Shown here: positions 30,775 to 50,762 of the stretch, one piece after another
How positions within the stretch are numbered: the stretch's first letter is position 1
Layout of the letters: each line of letters begins with the position of its first letter
Made by a program: the position numbers and the translations under genes
Notes under the pieces: model-generated
Told to the model about the DNA's origin: nothing
The model's input: the letters and a program-made list of their open reading frames with translations, nothing else
Database searches by the model: none
DNA from: Gammaproteobacteria bacterium
GTDB lineage: Bacteria > Pseudomonadota > Gammaproteobacteria > Xanthomonadales > SZUA-36
Assembly (NCBI GenBank): GCA_030426265.1
Contig: JAUHYP010000007.1
Span: 62,001-126,000 of the forward strand
Reading direction: 5' to 3'
Length of the DNA stretch: 64,000 nt

Positions 30775-31317
30775 TTACTTGTCCTTGAACGGGAAGTTGA
30801 ACGCCTTGAGCAGCGCGCGGCCTCCCTCGTCGTCCTGTGCCGTCGTGGTAATGGTGATGTCCATGCCGCGGATCGCGTCGACCTGGTCGAAATCGATCTC
30901 CGGGAACACGATCTGCTCCTTCAGGCCCATGGAGTAGTTGCCACGGCCGTCGAAGGATTTCGGGTTCAGGCCGCGGAAGTCACGCACGCGCGGGATCGCC
31001 ACGTTCACCAGGCGGTCCAGGAACTCGTACATGTGGTTACGGCGCAGCGTCACCTTGCAGCCGATCGGCCAGCCGTCACGGATCTTGAACGAGGCCACGG
31101 ACTTGCGGGCCTTGGTCACGATCGGCTTCTGGCCGGTGATGGCGGTGAGGTCGGCAACGGCCTTGTCCATGACCTTCTTGTCGGCCACGGCTTCGCCCAC
31201 ACCCATGTTCAGGGTGATCTTGGTGATCTTCGGAACGGCCATGCCGTTCTCGATCCCCAGCTCCTTCATGAGCTGCGGCACGACCGTCTCTCTGTAGTAT
31301 TCCTGCAAACGGGCCAT
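30775..31317 (-). CDS. rplE: 50S ribosomal protein L5
   Basis: 180 residues: [106 protein letters not shown]. Binds 5S rRNA and contacts P-site tRNA. It is preceded by a 125-base spacer with a strong hairpin, longer than the usual rplX-rplE gap. Confidence 0.98.
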   Translation of the reverse strand: MARLQEYYRETVVPQLMKELGIENGMAVPKITKITLNMGVGEAVADKKVMDKAVADLTAITGQKPIVTKARKSVASFKIRDGWPIGCKVTLRRNHMYEFLDRLVNVAIPRVRDFRGLNPKSFDGRGNYSMGLKEQIVFPEIDFDQVDAIRGMDITITTTAQDDEGGRALLKAFNFPFKDK

Positions 31318-31380
31318 TGGGGCCTACCTCTTATCTTCTTTGCGGTTGGCGCGCAGCGCCAGAGCAAATCAATCAATGTT

Positions 31381-31439
31381 GTCGTGCGGGGGCGGTTTTC
31401 ACTGCCACGCAGTGGCAGTGAAAGAAGCGCGCGCACGAC
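31381..31439 (-). promoter_or_regulatory. hairpin in the rplX-rplE spacer
   Basis: A perfect 12-bp stem TTTCACTGCCAC / GTGGCAGTGAAA with a 3-base loop (31397-31423) is nested inside outer arms GTCGTGC (31381-31387) / GCACGAC (31433-31439). It is transcribed between L24 and L5. There is no T-run; an RNase processing site or an mRNA stability element is more likely than a terminator. Confidence 0.6.
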
Positions 31440-31442
31440 GCC

Positions 31443-31757
31443 TCAAATGTCGACGGCCTCGCCGGTGGAGCGGAACACCCGCACCTTGCGCCCGTCTTCC
31501 AGGGTCTTGAAGCCCACCTTATCGGCCTTGCCGGTGGCCGGGTTCCACAGCGACACGTTGGAGGCATGGATCGGCGACTCGCGCTCGATGATGCCGCCCT
31601 GCGTGCCGCGGTTCGGATCCGGGCGCGTGTGCTTCTTCACCATGTTCACGTTTTCCACCAGCAGGCGGTCTTCCAACACGCGCAGCACCTGGCCTTTCTG
31701 GCCCTTGCTGCGACCGGTGGTGACGATCACTTCGTCACCTTTACGAATGCGTTTCAT
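31443..31757 (-). CDS. rplX: 50S ribosomal protein L24
   Basis: 104 residues: [46 protein letters not shown] (KOW motif), [31 protein letters not shown], then [14 protein letters not shown]. Assembly initiator of the 50S subunit at the exit tunnel. 16 bases after rplN. Confidence 0.98.
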   Translation of the reverse strand: MKRIRKGDEVIVTTGRSKGQKGQVLRVLEDRLLVENVNMVKKHTRPDPNRGTQGGIIERESPIHASNVSLWNPATGKADKVGFKTLEDGRKVRVFRSTGEAVDI

Positions 31758-31773
31758 CGTTCTCTACTCCCGC

Positions 31774-32142
31774 TCAAAGCACTTCAGGCGCCAGCGAGAC
31801 GATCTTCATGAACTTCTCGCCACGCAGCTCGCGGGTCACCGGGCCGAAGATACGGGTACCCACCGGCTCGAGCTTCTGGTTCAGCAACACCGCGGCGTTG
31901 CCATCGAATCGGATCTTGGAACCGTCCGGGCGACGCACACCGTGGCGCGTACGCACCACCAGTGCGTTGTACACCTCGCCTTTCTTGACCTTGCCACGTG
32001 GGATCGCGTCCTTGACGGTCACCTTGATCACGTCGCCGATCTGGGCGTAACGGCGCTTGGAACCACCCAGCACCTTGATGCACATCACCTGGCGCGCTCC
32101 GCTGTTGTCCGCCGCGGAAAGCATGCTCTGCATCTGAATCAT
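31774..32142 (-). CDS. rplN: 50S ribosomal protein L14
   Basis: 122 residues: [48 protein letters not shown], then [45 protein letters not shown] and [13 protein letters not shown]. Follows rpsQ by 27 bases; conventionally the last gene of S10/first of spc, but here without a visible promoter break. Confidence 0.98.
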   Translation of the reverse strand: MIQMQSMLSAADNSGARQVMCIKVLGGSKRRYAQIGDVIKVTVKDAIPRGKVKKGEVYNALVVRTRHGVRRPDGSKIRFDGNAAVLLNQKLEPVGTRIFGPVTRELRGEKFMKIVSLAPEVL

Positions 32143-32169
32143 CGTTCTGTCCTCGACTCTTCCAGCGAC

Positions 32170-32430
32170 CTAGACCGCACGCTCGACGACTTCCACCACG
32201 CGCCAGCTCTTCGACTTGGAGAGCGGGCGGCAGGCTTCGATCCGGACCGTGTCGCCTTCGGCGCAGGTGTTTTCCTCGTCATGCGCCTTCACCTTGGTGG
32301 AGCGCTTGATGTACTTGCCGTACAGGGCGTGCTTGACCTTGCGTTCCAGCAGCACGGTGACGGTCTTGTCCATCTTGTTGCTGACCACGCGGCCGACCTG
32401 GCTGCGTGAAACTTTTTCCGTGGTGCTCAT
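32170..32430 (-). CDS. rpsQ: 30S ribosomal protein S17
   Basis: 86 residues: [83 protein letters not shown]-fold 16S rRNA binder. Its ATG overlaps the rpmC stop by ATGA. Confidence 0.98.
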   Translation of the reverse strand: MSTTEKVSRSQVGRVVSNKMDKTVTVLLERKVKHALYGKYIKRSTKVKAHDEENTCAEGDTVRIEACRPLSKSKSWRVVEVVERAV

Positions 32431-32633
32431 GCCTGGCCACCTTCCTTCGCTTTTTCGGTCAGGACGGTCTTCACGCGGGCAATGTCGCGACGCACGCGCT
32501 TGAGCTCGCTGGGCTGGCCAAGCTGGCCCGTGCCCCGTTGCATCCTGAGGTTGAACTGTTCGCGCAGCAGGCCCGTGAGTTCCTCACGCAGCTCCGCGTC
32601 CGTCTTTGCTCTCAAATCACTGGCATTCATCAC
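32427..32633 (-). CDS. rpmC: 50S ribosomal protein L29
   Basis: 68 residues, two long helices: [58 protein letters not shown]. Overlaps rplP upstream and rpsQ downstream by 4 bases each, so all three are translationally coupled. Lies next to L23 at the exit tunnel. Confidence 0.97.
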   Translation of the reverse strand: MMNASDLRAKTDAELREELTGLLREQFNLRMQRGTGQLGQPSELKRVRRDIARVKTVLTEKAKEGGQA

Positions 32634-33043
32634 ATCACCGACCGGGTCACGAAGGTGGTTTTCACCGCCAGCTTGGCGGCCGCCAGGCGAAACGCCTCGC
32701 GGGCCTGCTCTTCCGTCACGCCCTGGATTTCATACAGGACGCGGCCGGGCTGGATCGGGGCCACCCAATATTCCACGTTGCCTTTACCCTTACCCATGCG
32801 CACCTCGACGGGCTTCTTGGTAATGGGCTTGTCCGGGAACACCCGGATCCACAGCTTGCCGCCACGCTTCACGTAACGCGTGATCGCACGACGGGCCGCT
32901 TCGATCTGACGCGCGGTGATGAAACCGCGGGTCGTCGCTTTCAGGCCGTACTCACCGAAGCTGACGCGGTTACCCACCTGCGCCATGCCGCGGTTGCGGC
33001 CCTTCATGGTCTTCCTGAATTTGGTTCTTTTTGGCTGCAGCAT
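32630..33043 (-). CDS. rplP: 50S ribosomal protein L16
   Basis: 137 residues: [104 protein letters not shown]. Essential for A-site tRNA positioning. 12 bases after rpsC. Confidence 0.98.
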   Translation of the reverse strand: MLQPKRTKFRKTMKGRNRGMAQVGNRVSFGEYGLKATTRGFITARQIEAARRAITRYVKRGGKLWIRVFPDKPITKKPVEVRMGKGKGNVEYWVAPIQPGRVLYEIQGVTEEQAREAFRLAAAKLAVKTTFVTRSVM

Positions 33044-33055
33044 GGCTGTCTACTC

Positions 33056-33736
33056 CTAGCTAGCGCCTTTCTGGTTGCTCTGGTTTTCCTGGGCCTGGTG
33101 GGCGTGCAGGTCGAAGACCTCGCCCTTGTAGATCCAGACCTTCACACCGAGCACACCGTAAGTCGTCTGGGCTTCAACGAAGCCGTAATCCACGTCCGCA
33201 CGCAGCGTGTGCAGCGGCACCTGGCCTTCGCGGTACCACTCCGTACGCGCGATGTCGGCGCCGTTCAGGCGGCCGGATACGCTGACCTTGATGCCCAGGG
33301 CACCGAGGCGCATGGAGTTGCCCACGGCGCGCTTCATCGCGCGACGGAACATGATGCGGCGCTCGAGCTGCTGGGCGATGCCTTCGGCCACCAGCTGGGC
33401 GTCCAGCTCGGGCTTGCGGATCTCCTGCACCGTGATGTGGGTCGGAACCCCCATCAGCTGGCTCACTTCGCGACGCAGACGCTCGATGTCCTCGCCCTTC
33501 TTGCCGATGACGATGCCCGGACGCGCCGTGTGGATCGTGATGCGCGCGGACTTGGCCGGACGCTCGATCTGGATACGGCTGACCGCGGCCTGCGCCAGGC
33601 GCTTGCGCAGGTAGTCACGGACCTCGAGGTCGGACTTCAGCTGCTCGGCATAGTCGCCCTTGTCGGCGAACCAGGTCGAATTCCAGTCCTTGGCGATGCC
33701 AAGGCGGATGCCTGTCGGATGTACCTTCTGACCCAT
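33056..33736 (-). CDS. rpsC: 30S ribosomal protein S3
   Basis: 226 residues: [26 protein letters not shown] domain with [21 protein letters not shown], then [56 protein letters not shown]. Part of the mRNA entry channel. 18 bases after rplV. Confidence 0.98.
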   Translation of the reverse strand: MGQKVHPTGIRLGIAKDWNSTWFADKGDYAEQLKSDLEVRDYLRKRLAQAAVSRIQIERPAKSARITIHTARPGIVIGKKGEDIERLRREVSQLMGVPTHITVQEIRKPELDAQLVAEGIAQQLERRIMFRRAMKRAVGNSMRLGALGIKVSVSGRLNGADIARTEWYREGQVPLHTLRADVDYGFVEAQTTYGVLGVKVWIYKGEVFDLHAHQAQENQSNQKGAS

Positions 33737-33754
33737 AGTCTTTTCCTGGTTGTC

Positions 33755-34090
33755 TTATTCGCTGTCCGCGACCGTCACGGTGATGTGACTGGTGCGCTTC
33801 AAAATCCGGGTACCCCGGCCCTTGGCCCGGGCGCGACCGCGCTTCATCGTCGGACCTTCGTCCACGGTGATCCGCGAGATCTTCAGCTCATCGATGTCGG
33901 CGCCTTCGTTGTGCTCGGCGTTGGCGATGGCGGACAGCAGCACCTTTTTCACGAGGTGCGCCGCTTTCTTCGGGCTGAACGCCAGGAGCTGTTCGGCCTT
34001 TTCCACCGGCATGCCCCGAACCTGGTCCGCAACGAGGCGGACTTTCTGCGCGGAGATGCGGGCGCCATTGAGTTTCGCTGTGACTTCCAT
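33755..34090 (-). CDS. rplV: 50S ribosomal protein L22
   Basis: 111 residues: [63 protein letters not shown], then [29 protein letters not shown], the beta hairpin loop that lines the exit tunnel. ATG 34090 matches the family start; in-frame codons upstream lie in rpsS. Confidence 0.98.
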   Translation of the reverse strand: MEVTAKLNGARISAQKVRLVADQVRGMPVEKAEQLLAFSPKKAAHLVKKVLLSAIANAEHNEGADIDELKISRITVDEGPTMKRGRARAKGRGTRILKRTSHITVTVADSE

Positions 34091-34100
34091 GGCTGCGTCC

Positions 34101-34373
34101 TTACTTGGTCTTGCGGTCACCGGAGTGACCCTTGAACGTGCGCGTTGCCGCGAATTCGCCCAGTTTGTGACCGATCATCTGCTCGTTGACCAGGATCGGA
34201 ACGTGCTGCCGCCCGTTGTGCACGGCAATCGTCAGCCCCACCATCTCCGGGGTGATCATGGACCGGCGCGACCAGGTGCGGATGGGACGCTTGTTGTTCG
34301 TCTCCAGCGCGTTCTCGACCTTGGCCTGCAGGTGATGGTCGATGAATGGGCCTTTCTTGATTGATCTTGGCAT
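34101..34373 (-). CDS. rpsS: 30S ribosomal protein S19
   Basis: 90 residues: [80 protein letters not shown]. Head protein near the A site, 12 bases after rplB. Confidence 0.98.
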   Translation of the reverse strand: MPRSIKKGPFIDHHLQAKVENALETNNKRPIRTWSRRSMITPEMVGLTIAVHNGRQHVPILVNEQMIGHKLGEFAATRTFKGHSGDRKTK

Positions 34374-34385
34374 CGTCTTGTCCCG

Positions 34386-35213
34386 TTACTTGGCCGAACG
34401 CTTACGGACGATGAACTTGTCCGTACGCTTGTTGCTGCGGGTCTTGTGACCCTTGGTGGACACACCCCAGGGCGTGACCGGGTGACGGCCGCCGGAGGTC
34501 TTGCCCTCACCACCGCCGTGCGGGTGATCGACCGGGTTCATGGCCACGCCACGCACCGTCGGACGGATCCCGCGCCAGCGCTTGGCGCCGGCCTTGCCCA
34601 GCTTCTCGAGGTTGTGCTCGGAGTTGGACACTTCACCCACGGTCGCGCGGCAGCGCGTCGGCACCTTGCGCATCTCGCCGGAGCGCAGACGCAGGGTGGC
34701 GTACTGGCCTTCACGGGCCACGAGCTGCACGGCGGCGCCGGCGCTGCGCGCCAGCTGGGCGCCCTTGCCCGGCTTCAGTTCCACGCAGTGCACCACGGTG
34801 CCCACGGGAATGTTGCGCAGCGGCAGGGCGTTGCCGGCCTTGATGGCCGCTTCGCGGCCGCTCATCACCGGGTCGCCGGCCTGCACGGCCTTGGGCGCGA
34901 TGATGTAACGGCGTTCACCGTCGGCGTACAGCACCAGGGCGATGTGGGCGCTGCGGTTCGGATCGTATTCAATCCGTTCCACTTTGCCGGGCACGCCGTC
35001 CTTGTCCCGCTTGAAGTCGATCACGCGGTAGTGCTGCTTGTGACCACCACCCTTGTGACGGGTCGTGATACGACCGTTGTTGTTGCGACCGCCGGTTTTC
35101 GACTTCTTCTCCAGCAGGGCCTCGTGGGGAGCACCCTTGTGAAGATGATCGTGGCGCACGCGCACCACGCCGCGGCGGCCAGGCGATGTCGGTTTTGCCT
35201 TAACAATAGCCAT
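34386..35213 (-). CDS. rplB: 50S ribosomal protein L2
   Basis: 275 residues: [83 protein letters not shown], and the conserved [29 protein letters not shown] whose His region approaches the peptidyl-transferase centre. 10 bases after rplW. Confidence 0.98.
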   Translation of the reverse strand: MAIVKAKPTSPGRRGVVRVRHDHLHKGAPHEALLEKKSKTGGRNNNGRITTRHKGGGHKQHYRVIDFKRDKDGVPGKVERIEYDPNRSAHIALVLYADGERRYIIAPKAVQAGDPVMSGREAAIKAGNALPLRNIPVGTVVHCVELKPGKGAQLARSAGAAVQLVAREGQYATLRLRSGEMRKVPTRCRATVGEVSNSEHNLEKLGKAGAKRWRGIRPTVRGVAMNPVDHPHGGGEGKTSGGRHPVTPWGVSTKGHKTRSNKRTDKFIVRKRSAK

Positions 35214-35223
35214 GACTCAATCC

Positions 35224-35523
35224 TTAAACTGATTCGCCCAGGAGGTCGATGACCTGTCCTTCCTGGATCCGAACGTATGCCTTTTTCCAGTCCGAACGCT
35301 TGCCGGCGCGCAACTTGAAGGATTTGCTCTTGCCCTTCACGTTGGCCACGCGCACGGACTCGACGTTCACGTCGAACAGCGCTTCCACGGCGTCACGCAC
35401 GTCCGCCTTGGTGGCGTCCGTCGTTACGCGGAACACGTACTGGTTGCCCTGCTCACCGACCCGTGCCGATTTCTCGGTCACGCGCGGTGCGACGAGCACT
35501 TTGTAGAGTCGTTCGTTGTTCAT
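35224..35523 (-). CDS. rplW: 50S ribosomal protein L23
   Basis: 99 residues: [67 protein letters not shown]. Docking site for trigger factor and SRP. ATG 35523 overlaps the rplD stop (ATGA) and has AGGAG 8 bases upstream; an in-frame GTG at 35532 is less likely. Confidence 0.98.
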   Translation of the reverse strand: MNNERLYKVLVAPRVTEKSARVGEQGNQYVFRVTTDATKADVRDAVEALFDVNVESVRVANVKGKSKSFKLRAGKRSDWKKAYVRIQEGQVIDLLGESV

Positions 35524-36122
35524 CCCAGCCACTCCTGGATCTTGGCGACCGCATCCACGGTCACGATCACTTTTTCAGCGGACACCAGGCTCACCGGGTC
35601 GATGCCGGCCACGTCCACGACGTGCACGCCCACCAGGTTGCGAGACGCCAGGAACAGGTTCTCGTCCACCTCGGAGGTGATGACCAGCGCCTGGCTCACG
35701 CCCAGGGCGTCCAGCTTGCCGATCAGCTCCTTGCTGCGCGGCGCTTCCACCTGGAAGTCGTCCACGATCACCAGCGCGTCCTGGCGGACGAGCTCGGAGA
35801 GGATCGCCTGCATGGCGCCGCGGTACATCTTGCGGTTCACCTTCTGGCTGTGATCCCGGGGCGCTGCCGCGAACGCGCGGCCGCCGCCGACCCAGATCGG
35901 GCCACGGGTGGTACCGGCGCGGGCGCGGCCCGTGCCTTTCTGGCGCCACGGCTTCTTGCCGCCGCCGCTGACCGCGGCGCGGTTCTTCTGCGCTTTGGTG
36001 CCAGCGCGTGCGCCGGCCAGGTAGGCCGTGACCACCTGGTGCACCAGGGCTTCGGAATAATCACGACCGAAGGTTGCTTCCGAAACCTGGATGTCTTTTC
36101 CGCCTGCTGTTGCGAGTTTCAT
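35520..36122 (-). CDS. rplD: 50S ribosomal protein L4
   Basis: 200 residues: [70 protein letters not shown], then [32 protein letters not shown]. In E. coli L4 autoregulates the S10 operon through the leader before rpsJ; here that leader is absent. I chose ATG 36122 since GAGGA lies 8 bases before it and it matches the family start; ATG 36131 (MNKMKL) is the alternative. Confidence 0.97.
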   Translation of the reverse strand: MKLATAGGKDIQVSEATFGRDYSEALVHQVVTAYLAGARAGTKAQKNRAAVSGGGKKPWRQKGTGRARAGTTRGPIWVGGGRAFAAAPRDHSQKVNRKMYRGAMQAILSELVRQDALVIVDDFQVEAPRSKELIGKLDALGVSQALVITSEVDENLFLASRNLVGVHVVDVAGIDPVSLVSAEKVIVTVDAVAKIQEWLG

Positions 36123-36133
36123 CTTGTTCATCC

Positions 36134-36772
36134 TCAGTGCTTCACGGACGGACGGACGGTGACCGTGCCGCCGGCCGCGCCGGGAACGGCGCCCTTGATC
36201 AGCAGCAGGTTGCGTTCGGCGTCCACGCGAACCACTTCCAGGTTCTGCGTGGTGACGCGCTCGTCGCCCATGTGGCCGGACATCTTCTTGCCCTTGAACA
36301 CGCGGCCCGGGGTCTGGTTCTGACCAATGGAACCCGGTGCGCGGTGGGACACGGAGTTGCCGTGGGTGGCATCCTGGGTCCGGAAGTTGTGGCGCTTCAC
36401 CGTGCCGGCGAAGCCCTTGCCCTTGCTGGTCCCGGTGACGTCCACCATCTGGCCCGCCTCGAACTGGGTCACGCCCAGCTCGGCGCCCGCTTCCAGGTCC
36501 GCGCCCTCTTCACCTTCCAGGCGCAGTTCCCACAGGCCACGGCCCGCTTCCACGCCAGCCTTGGCAAAGTGCCCGGCCGACGGTTTGCTCACCTGGTTGC
36601 CGCGTTTTGCGCCGGCAGTCACCTGCAGGGCGGCGTAGCCGTCGGTGTCGTCGGTCTTGACCTGGGTGACGCGGTTCGGCGTCGCCTCGATCACCGTCAC
36701 GGGGATGGACTCTCCCTCTTCGGTGAACACCCGGGTCATTCCGGCTTTGCGTCCAATGATTCCAATCGCCAT
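36134..36772 (-). CDS. rplC: 50S ribosomal protein L3
   Basis: 212 residues: [103 protein letters not shown]. The Gln of GQNQTP is the residue methylated by PrmB in E. coli. One of the first 50S assembly proteins. 32 bases after rpsJ. Confidence 0.98.
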   Translation of the reverse strand: MAIGIIGRKAGMTRVFTEEGESIPVTVIEATPNRVTQVKTDDTDGYAALQVTAGAKRGNQVSKPSAGHFAKAGVEAGRGLWELRLEGEEGADLEAGAELGVTQFEAGQMVDVTGTSKGKGFAGTVKRHNFRTQDATHGNSVSHRAPGSIGQNQTPGRVFKGKKMSGHMGDERVTTQNLEVVRVDAERNLLLIKGAVPGAAGGTVTVRPSVKH

Positions 36773-36804
36773 TGTCGTGTCTCTCGTCAGTCGTGCCGGG
36801 CCGG

Positions 36805-37116
36805 TCAGTACAGCTTGATCTGTACGTCCACGCCCGCGGCGAGATCGAGCTTCATCAGGGAATCAACGGTCTTGTCGTTGGGATCCACGATGTCCATGAG
36901 CCGCTTGTGCGTGCGGGTCTCGTACTGGTCGCGCGCGTCCTTGTTGACGTGCGGCGAGATCAGCACGGTGTGCCGCTCGATGCGGGTGGGCAGCGGAATG
37001 GGGCCACGCACCTGCGCGCCGGTCCGTCGTGCCGTTTCCACGATTTCCTGGGCGGAACGATCGATCAGTCGGTGATCGAATGCCTTCAGCCGGATGCGGA
37101 TTCTCTGGTCAGCCAT
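36805..37116 (-). CDS. rpsJ: 30S ribosomal protein S10 (NusE)
   Basis: 103 residues: [79 protein letters not shown]. Also acts in antitermination with NusB and links to NusG. It starts only 23 bases after tuf, so the S10 segment reads on from the str segment with no room for the E. coli-type S10 leader. Confidence 0.98.
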   Translation of the reverse strand: MADQRIRIRLKAFDHRLIDRSAQEIVETARRTGAQVRGPIPLPTRIERHTVLISPHVNKDARDQYETRTHKRLMDIVDPNDKTVDSLMKLDLAAGVDVQIKLY

Positions 37117-37139
37117 CTCTATTTACTCGCTATGCTCGT

Positions 37140-38330
<1,191 letters not shown>

Positions 38331-38361
38331 CGATTGCCTTCCTCTATGTCTTTCGTCCGCC

Positions 38362-40455
38362 TCAGGCGGTTTTCCTGATCACCGTGTCCGCGACGCTGGT
38401 CGGCGCCTCGGCATAGTGGTCGAATTCCATCGTGTATGTGGCCCGGCCCTGGGTCTGAGACCTCAGGTCCGTGGCGTAACCGAACATTTCCGACAACGGC
38501 ACGTGGGCGTTCACGATCTTGCCCGCGGGCGTGTCTTCCATGCCCTGGACGATGCCCCGGCGACGGTTCAGGTCGCCCATCACATCACCCATGTAATCTT
38601 CGGGTGTCACCACCTCGACCTTCATCATCGGTTCGAGCAGCACCGGATTCGCCAGCAGGGCCGCGTTCCGGAAGGCCATGGAGCCGGCGATCTTGAAGGC
38701 CATCTCCGACGAATCCACCTCGTGGTAGGAACCGTCGATCAGCGTGGCCTTGCAGTCCACCAGCGGGTACCCGGCGACGACCCCATTGGTCATCTGTTCC
38801 TGGATGCCCTTGTCCACGGAGCCGATGTATTCCTTCGGCACCACGCCACCCACGATGGCGTTCTCGAACTCGTAACCCGCGCCGGAAGCCATCGGCTCCA
38901 GGCGGATCTTCACGTGGCCGTACTGGCCGCGCCCGCCGCTCTGGCGGATGAACTTGCCTTCCGCCTCGACCGACTTGCGGATGGTCTCGCGGTAGGCCAC
39001 CTGCGGCCGGCCCACGTTGGCCTCGACCTTGAACTCGCGCTTCATGCGGTCCACCAGGATGTCCAGGTGCAACTCGCCCATGCCCGAGATGATGGTCTGG
39101 CCCGACTCCTCGTCCGTATGCACGCGGAAGGACGGATCCTCCTGCGCCAGCTTGCCGAGGGCGACGCCCATCTTCTCCTGGTCCGCCTTGGTCTTCGGCT
39201 CCACGGCCACCGAAATGACCGGCTCCGGGAACTCCATGCGTTCCAGCGTGATGACCTGGTCGAGGTCACACAGGGTGTCACCCGTGGTGACATCCTTCAG
39301 GCCCACGGCGGCGGCGATGTCGCCGGCGCGGACTTCCTTGATCTCGTCGCGGTGGTTCGCGTGCATCTGCAGGATGCGTCCCACGCGCTGTTTCGTGCCT
39401 TTCACCGGGTTGTAGACCGTGTCCCCGGACGCCAGCACGCCTGAGTACACCCGGAAGAACGTCAGCGAACCCACGAAGGGATCGGTGGCGATCTTGAACG
39501 CCAGTGCCGCGAACGGCGCCTGGTCGTCGCTCGGCCTTTCGGCCTCCTGCTCGTTCTCGAGCATCCCCCGGATCGGCGGCACGTCCACCGGCGAGGGCAT
39601 CAATTCGACAACCGCGTCCAGCAATGCCTGGACGCCCTTGTTCTTGAACGCGCTGCCACACAGGCAGGGCACGATCTCGTTGGCCACCGTGCCGGCGCGC
39701 AGCCCTTCGAGCAGCTGCTCGCGCGTCAGGTCGCCGGTCTCCAGGTACGCTTCCATCAGCGTCTCGGAGGTTTCGGCGGCGGCCTCCAGCATCACTTCGC
39801 GGGCCGCCAGGGCTTCATCCAGCAGCTCGGCGGGGATGTCCTTCGCCTCGAAGGTCGTCCCCAGGTCCTCGGCGTTCCAGAAGATCGCCTTCATGCGGAC
39901 CAGGTCCACGACGCCGGCGAAATCGTCCTCGGCGCCGATTGGAAGCTGCACCGGCACGGGACGCGCGCCCAGCCGCTTCCGGATCTGTTCCACCACCCGG
40001 CCGAAATCCGCGCCGATGCGGTCCATCTTGTTCACGAAGGCCACCCGCGGCACGCCGTACCGGGTCGCCTGGCGCCAGACCGTTTCGGACTGGGGCTGCA
40101 CACCACCGACGGCGCAGAACACCGCCACGGTGCCGTCGAGCACTCGCAGGGACCGCTCCACCTCGATGGTGAAGTCGACGTGCCCCGGCGTATCGATGAT
40201 ATTGATCCGGTGCTCGTCGAACTGCTGGTCCATGCCCTTCCAGAAGCAGGTCGTGGCCGCGGAGGTGATGGTGATGCCCCGCTCCTGTTCCTGTTCCATC
40301 CAGTCCATGACCGCGTTGCCGTCGTGCACCTCACCGATCTTGTGCGACACCCCGGTGTAAAACAGGATGCGCTCGGTCGTCGTCGTCTTGCCGGCATCGA
40401 TGTGCGCCATGATGCCGATGTTCCGATAACGCTCGATGGGTGTGGTCCTGGCCAC
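38362..40455 (-). CDS. fusA: elongation factor G
   Basis: 697 residues: [35 protein letters not shown] (G1), [37 protein letters not shown] (G3), [10 protein letters not shown] (G4), domain II, and the domain IV-V end with [14 protein letters not shown] and [30 protein letters not shown]. Catalyses translocation and, with RRF, recycling. Between rpsG and tuf as in the E. coli str operon. Confidence 0.98.
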   Translation of the reverse strand: MARTTPIERYRNIGIMAHIDAGKTTTTERILFYTGVSHKIGEVHDGNAVMDWMEQEQERGITITSAATTCFWKGMDQQFDEHRINIIDTPGHVDFTIEVERSLRVLDGTVAVFCAVGGVQPQSETVWRQATRYGVPRVAFVNKMDRIGADFGRVVEQIRKRLGARPVPVQLPIGAEDDFAGVVDLVRMKAIFWNAEDLGTTFEAKDIPAELLDEALAAREVMLEAAAETSETLMEAYLETGDLTREQLLEGLRAGTVANEIVPCLCGSAFKNKGVQALLDAVVELMPSPVDVPPIRGMLENEQEAERPSDDQAPFAALAFKIATDPFVGSLTFFRVYSGVLASGDTVYNPVKGTKQRVGRILQMHANHRDEIKEVRAGDIAAAVGLKDVTTGDTLCDLDQVITLERMEFPEPVISVAVEPKTKADQEKMGVALGKLAQEDPSFRVHTDEESGQTIISGMGELHLDILVDRMKREFKVEANVGRPQVAYRETIRKSVEAEGKFIRQSGGRGQYGHVKIRLEPMASGAGYEFENAIVGGVVPKEYIGSVDKGIQEQMTNGVVAGYPLVDCKATLIDGSYHEVDSSEMAFKIAGSMAFRNAALLANPVLLEPMMKVEVVTPEDYMGDVMGDLNRRRGIVQGMEDTPAGKIVNAHVPLSEMFGYATDLRSQTQGRATYTMEFDHYAEAPTSVADTVIRKTA

Positions 40456-40479
40456 GACGGCGGTCCTCTCTCCTGGGCC

Positions 40480-40953
40480 TTACCAGCGGTAGTGCGAGAA
40501 GGCCTTGTTCGCTTCCGCCATGCGGTGCGTGTCTTCTTTCTTCTTCACTGCGGAGCCGCGCTGTTCGCAGGCTTCCAGCAGTTCACCCGCCAGCTTGGCC
40601 GGCATGGAGGACTCGTGACGGCCACGGGCCGCATCGATGATCCAGCGCATGGCCAGGGCCTGGCGGCGTTTCGGCCGCACTTCCACGGGCACCTGGTAGG
40701 TGGCGCCACCGACACGGCGGGATTTCACCTCGACCATGGGGCTCACGTTGTCCAGGGCCTGCTCGATCAGCTCGGCGGGAGAGGCGCTCTTGTTGCGCTC
40801 TTCCATCACTTCCATCGCGCCGTACACGATGCGCTCGGCGGTGGACTTCTTGCCGCTCTGCATCACCATGTTGATGAAGCGGGCAATCACTTCACTGCCG
40901 TGCTTCGGATCCGGCAGGATTTCCCGGGTGTAGTTGCTGTTCTTTCTTGACAT
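40480..40953 (-). CDS. rpsG: 30S ribosomal protein S7
   Basis: 157 residues: [89 protein letters not shown], then [21 protein letters not shown]. Nucleates the 30S head. In E. coli S7 represses the str operon from the rpsL-rpsG gap, which is only 36 bases here. Confidence 0.98.
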   Translation of the reverse strand: MSRKNSNYTREILPDPKHGSEVIARFINMVMQSGKKSTAERIVYGAMEVMEERNKSASPAELIEQALDNVSPMVEVKSRRVGGATYQVPVEVRPKRRQALAMRWIIDAARGRHESSMPAKLAGELLEACEQRGSAVKKKEDTHRMAEANKAFSHYRW

Positions 40954-40989
40954 CGCTCTATCCGTCTCGATTCAGGGGCCGGGAGCCGT

Positions 40990-41364
40990 TCAGCTCTTGG
41001 GCCGCTTGGCGCCGTACTTCGAACGGCCCTGGCGGCGGTCGGAAACTCCGGCCGTGTCCAGGCTGCCGCGAACCGTGTGGTAGCGCACACCCGGCAGGTC
41101 TTTCACACGACCGCCGCGGATCAGCACCACGCTGTGCTCCTGCAGGTTGTGGCCTTCGCCACCGATGTAGGAGGTCACTTCGAAACCATTGGTCAGGCGC
41201 ACGCGGGCCACCTTGCGAAGCGCCGAATTCGGCTTCTTCGGGGTGGTGGTGTAGACGCGCGTGCAGACGCCCCGCTTCTGCGGGCATCCTTCCAGCGCCG
41301 GCACGTTGCTCTTGTAAGCTTTCGGCTTGCGCGGCTTGCGAACCAGTTGATTGACTGTCGACAT
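40990..41364 (-). CDS. rpsL: 30S ribosomal protein S12
   Basis: 124 residues: [107 protein letters not shown]. The decoding-centre lysines in TPKKPNS and GRVKDLPG are the wild-type, streptomycin-sensitive residues. First gene of the operon. The ATG at 41364 matches the family start; an open frame continues upstream through the leader only by chance. Confidence 0.98.
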   Translation of the reverse strand: MSTVNQLVRKPRKPKAYKSNVPALEGCPQKRGVCTRVYTTTPKKPNSALRKVARVRLTNGFEVTSYIGGEGHNLQEHSVVLIRGGRVKDLPGVRYHTVRGSLDTAGVSDRRQGRSKYGAKRPKS

Positions 41365-41382
41365 ATTTAGCGTCCCTAGATA

Positions 41383-41426
41383 AACAAAAACGACAGCCGG
41401 CCCTTGCTGGGTGGGCCTGACTGTCG
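41383..41426 (-). promoter_or_regulatory. terminator-like attenuator hairpin in the rpsL leader
   Basis: On the minus strand CGACAG-tca-GGCCC pairs with GGGCC-gg-CTGTCG (41391-41426) and is followed directly by GTTTTTG, an intrinsic-terminator shape. It lies between the str promoter and rpsL, ending about 20 bases before the ATG. Read-through control of the whole ribosomal operon is a reasonable inference. Confidence 0.7.
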
Positions 41427-41437
41427 AGGGGCGCGCA

Positions 41438-41465
41438 TTTTTACGCACCCTTCCTGCAATGTCAA
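41438..41465 (-). promoter_or_regulatory. str operon promoter
   Basis: On the minus strand a consensus -35 TTGACA (41460-41465), a 16-base spacer and TAAAAA as -10 (41438-41443; AAAAAT with a 17-base spacer is as good). A GC-rich CGCGCCCC follows, the discriminator type seen in growth-rate-controlled promoters. The rest of the 391-base gap between rpoC and rpsL (41466-41700) shows no gene. Confidence 0.75.
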
Positions 41466-41701
41466 ACGCTCAACCCCTGATTCCAAATGGACAAGGATTG
41501 AGCGCCTATGGATCCGGCCCACGCGCCGGCGACATCGGCTATCCGAAACGGTCTCTGGGCAGGCGCTTTGGGCCTTGGTCCGTTGTGATCCGGACCGCCT
41601 GGCGCCCTTCCGCTACCGCTCGGCTTCCCTTCTGGGAAGATCGAATGAGTTAGCCGGTCAAGTATGACACGACATTCCCACGAGGGCAAGCCCTTATCAA
41701 G

Positions 41702-41731
41702 GAAAAAGCCCGCCAGGCGGCGGGCTTTTTC
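41702..41731 (-). terminator. intrinsic terminator of the rpoBC operon
   Basis: A-run, stem GCCCGCC / GGCGGGC with a 4-base loop, then T5, 25 bases past the rpoC stop. The flanking A and T runs make it able to work in both directions. Confidence 0.92.
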
Positions 41732-41755
41732 GGTACAGCAGCTGGAGCGCCGAAC

Positions 41756-46015
<4,260 letters not shown>

Positions 46016-46035
46016 TGTGACGTCTCCTGTCCCTG

Positions 46036-50115
<4,080 letters not shown>

Positions 50116-50176
50116 GTTTCACACCGCCTGGACTGTGCCCGCCCACTCAGGGGCCGGCTCGTAAATTCCGTGTTGG

Positions 50177-50290
50177 CCCGACCGGCGACGAATGCGCCGT
50201 TCGGGACCTCCGTTCCTGTCATCGCCGCACCGGATGCCCGGGCAGTGACACAGAAACAGGAACAGGCCGGGGACCGAAATCCCCAGCCGG
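50177..50290 (-). promoter_or_regulatory. hairpins in the rplL-rpoB intercistronic region
   Basis: Two stem-loops lie in the 206-base gap: GGCTGGGGA...TCCCCGGCC (50265-50288), followed in transcription direction by a pyrimidine-rich CTGTTCCTGTTTCTG, and CCCGA-CGGCG...CGCCG-TCGGG (50177-50205). E. coli has a partial terminator and an RNase III site in the same gap that set the ribosomal-protein to polymerase ratio. Same function here is inference. Confidence 0.55.
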
Positions 50291-50321
50291 TTCCGTTCTC
50301 CATCCCCGAAGGGAAAGAGAT

Positions 50322-50702
50322 TTACTTGACCTCGACAGAAGCGCCGGCTTCTTCGAGTTTCTTCTTGAGTTCCTCGGCTTCGGCCTTGTCCACGCCTTCC
50401 TTCACAGCGGAAGGAGCGCCTTCGACCAGGTCCTTGGCTTCTTTCAGGCCCAGGCCCGTGATTTCACGGACGGCCTTGATCACCGGAACCTTGTTGCTGC
50501 CGAAGGAAGCCAGCACCACGTCGAACTCGGTCTTTTCTTCCGCGGCGGCGGCGTCGCCACCAGCTGCCGGGGCAGCCACTGCAGCCACGGCGGCAGCAGC
50601 GGAAACGCCGAACTTCTCTTCCATGGCGTCGATGAGTTCGACCACGTCCATCACGCTCATGTTGGCGATGGTTTCGAGGATGTCTTCTTTTGAAACGGCC
50701 AT
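50322..50702 (-). CDS. rplL: 50S ribosomal protein L7/L12
   Basis: 126 residues: N-terminal dimerisation domain ([35 protein letters not shown]), an Ala-rich hinge ([21 protein letters not shown]) and the factor-binding C-terminal domain ([46 protein letters not shown]). Forms the flexible stalk with L10. ATG 50702 fits the family start, with an upstream GAGA at 7-8 bases. Confidence 0.98.
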   Translation of the reverse strand: MAVSKEDILETIANMSVMDVVELIDAMEEKFGVSAAAAVAAVAAPAAGGDAAAAEEKTEFDVVLASFGSNKVPVIKAVREITGLGLKEAKDLVEGAPSAVKEGVDKAEAEELKKKLEEAGASVEVK

Positions 50703-50762
50703 TGTCGTCTCTCCAATCAATAGTTAACGGGGCAAAATGCCCACAATGTCAAACAATTACGT

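Noticed and set aside
41466-41700. A small gene in the rpoC-rpsL gap
   Set aside because: Short frames on both strands lack ribosome-binding sites and recognisable sequence; the region is better explained as upstream promoter DNA.
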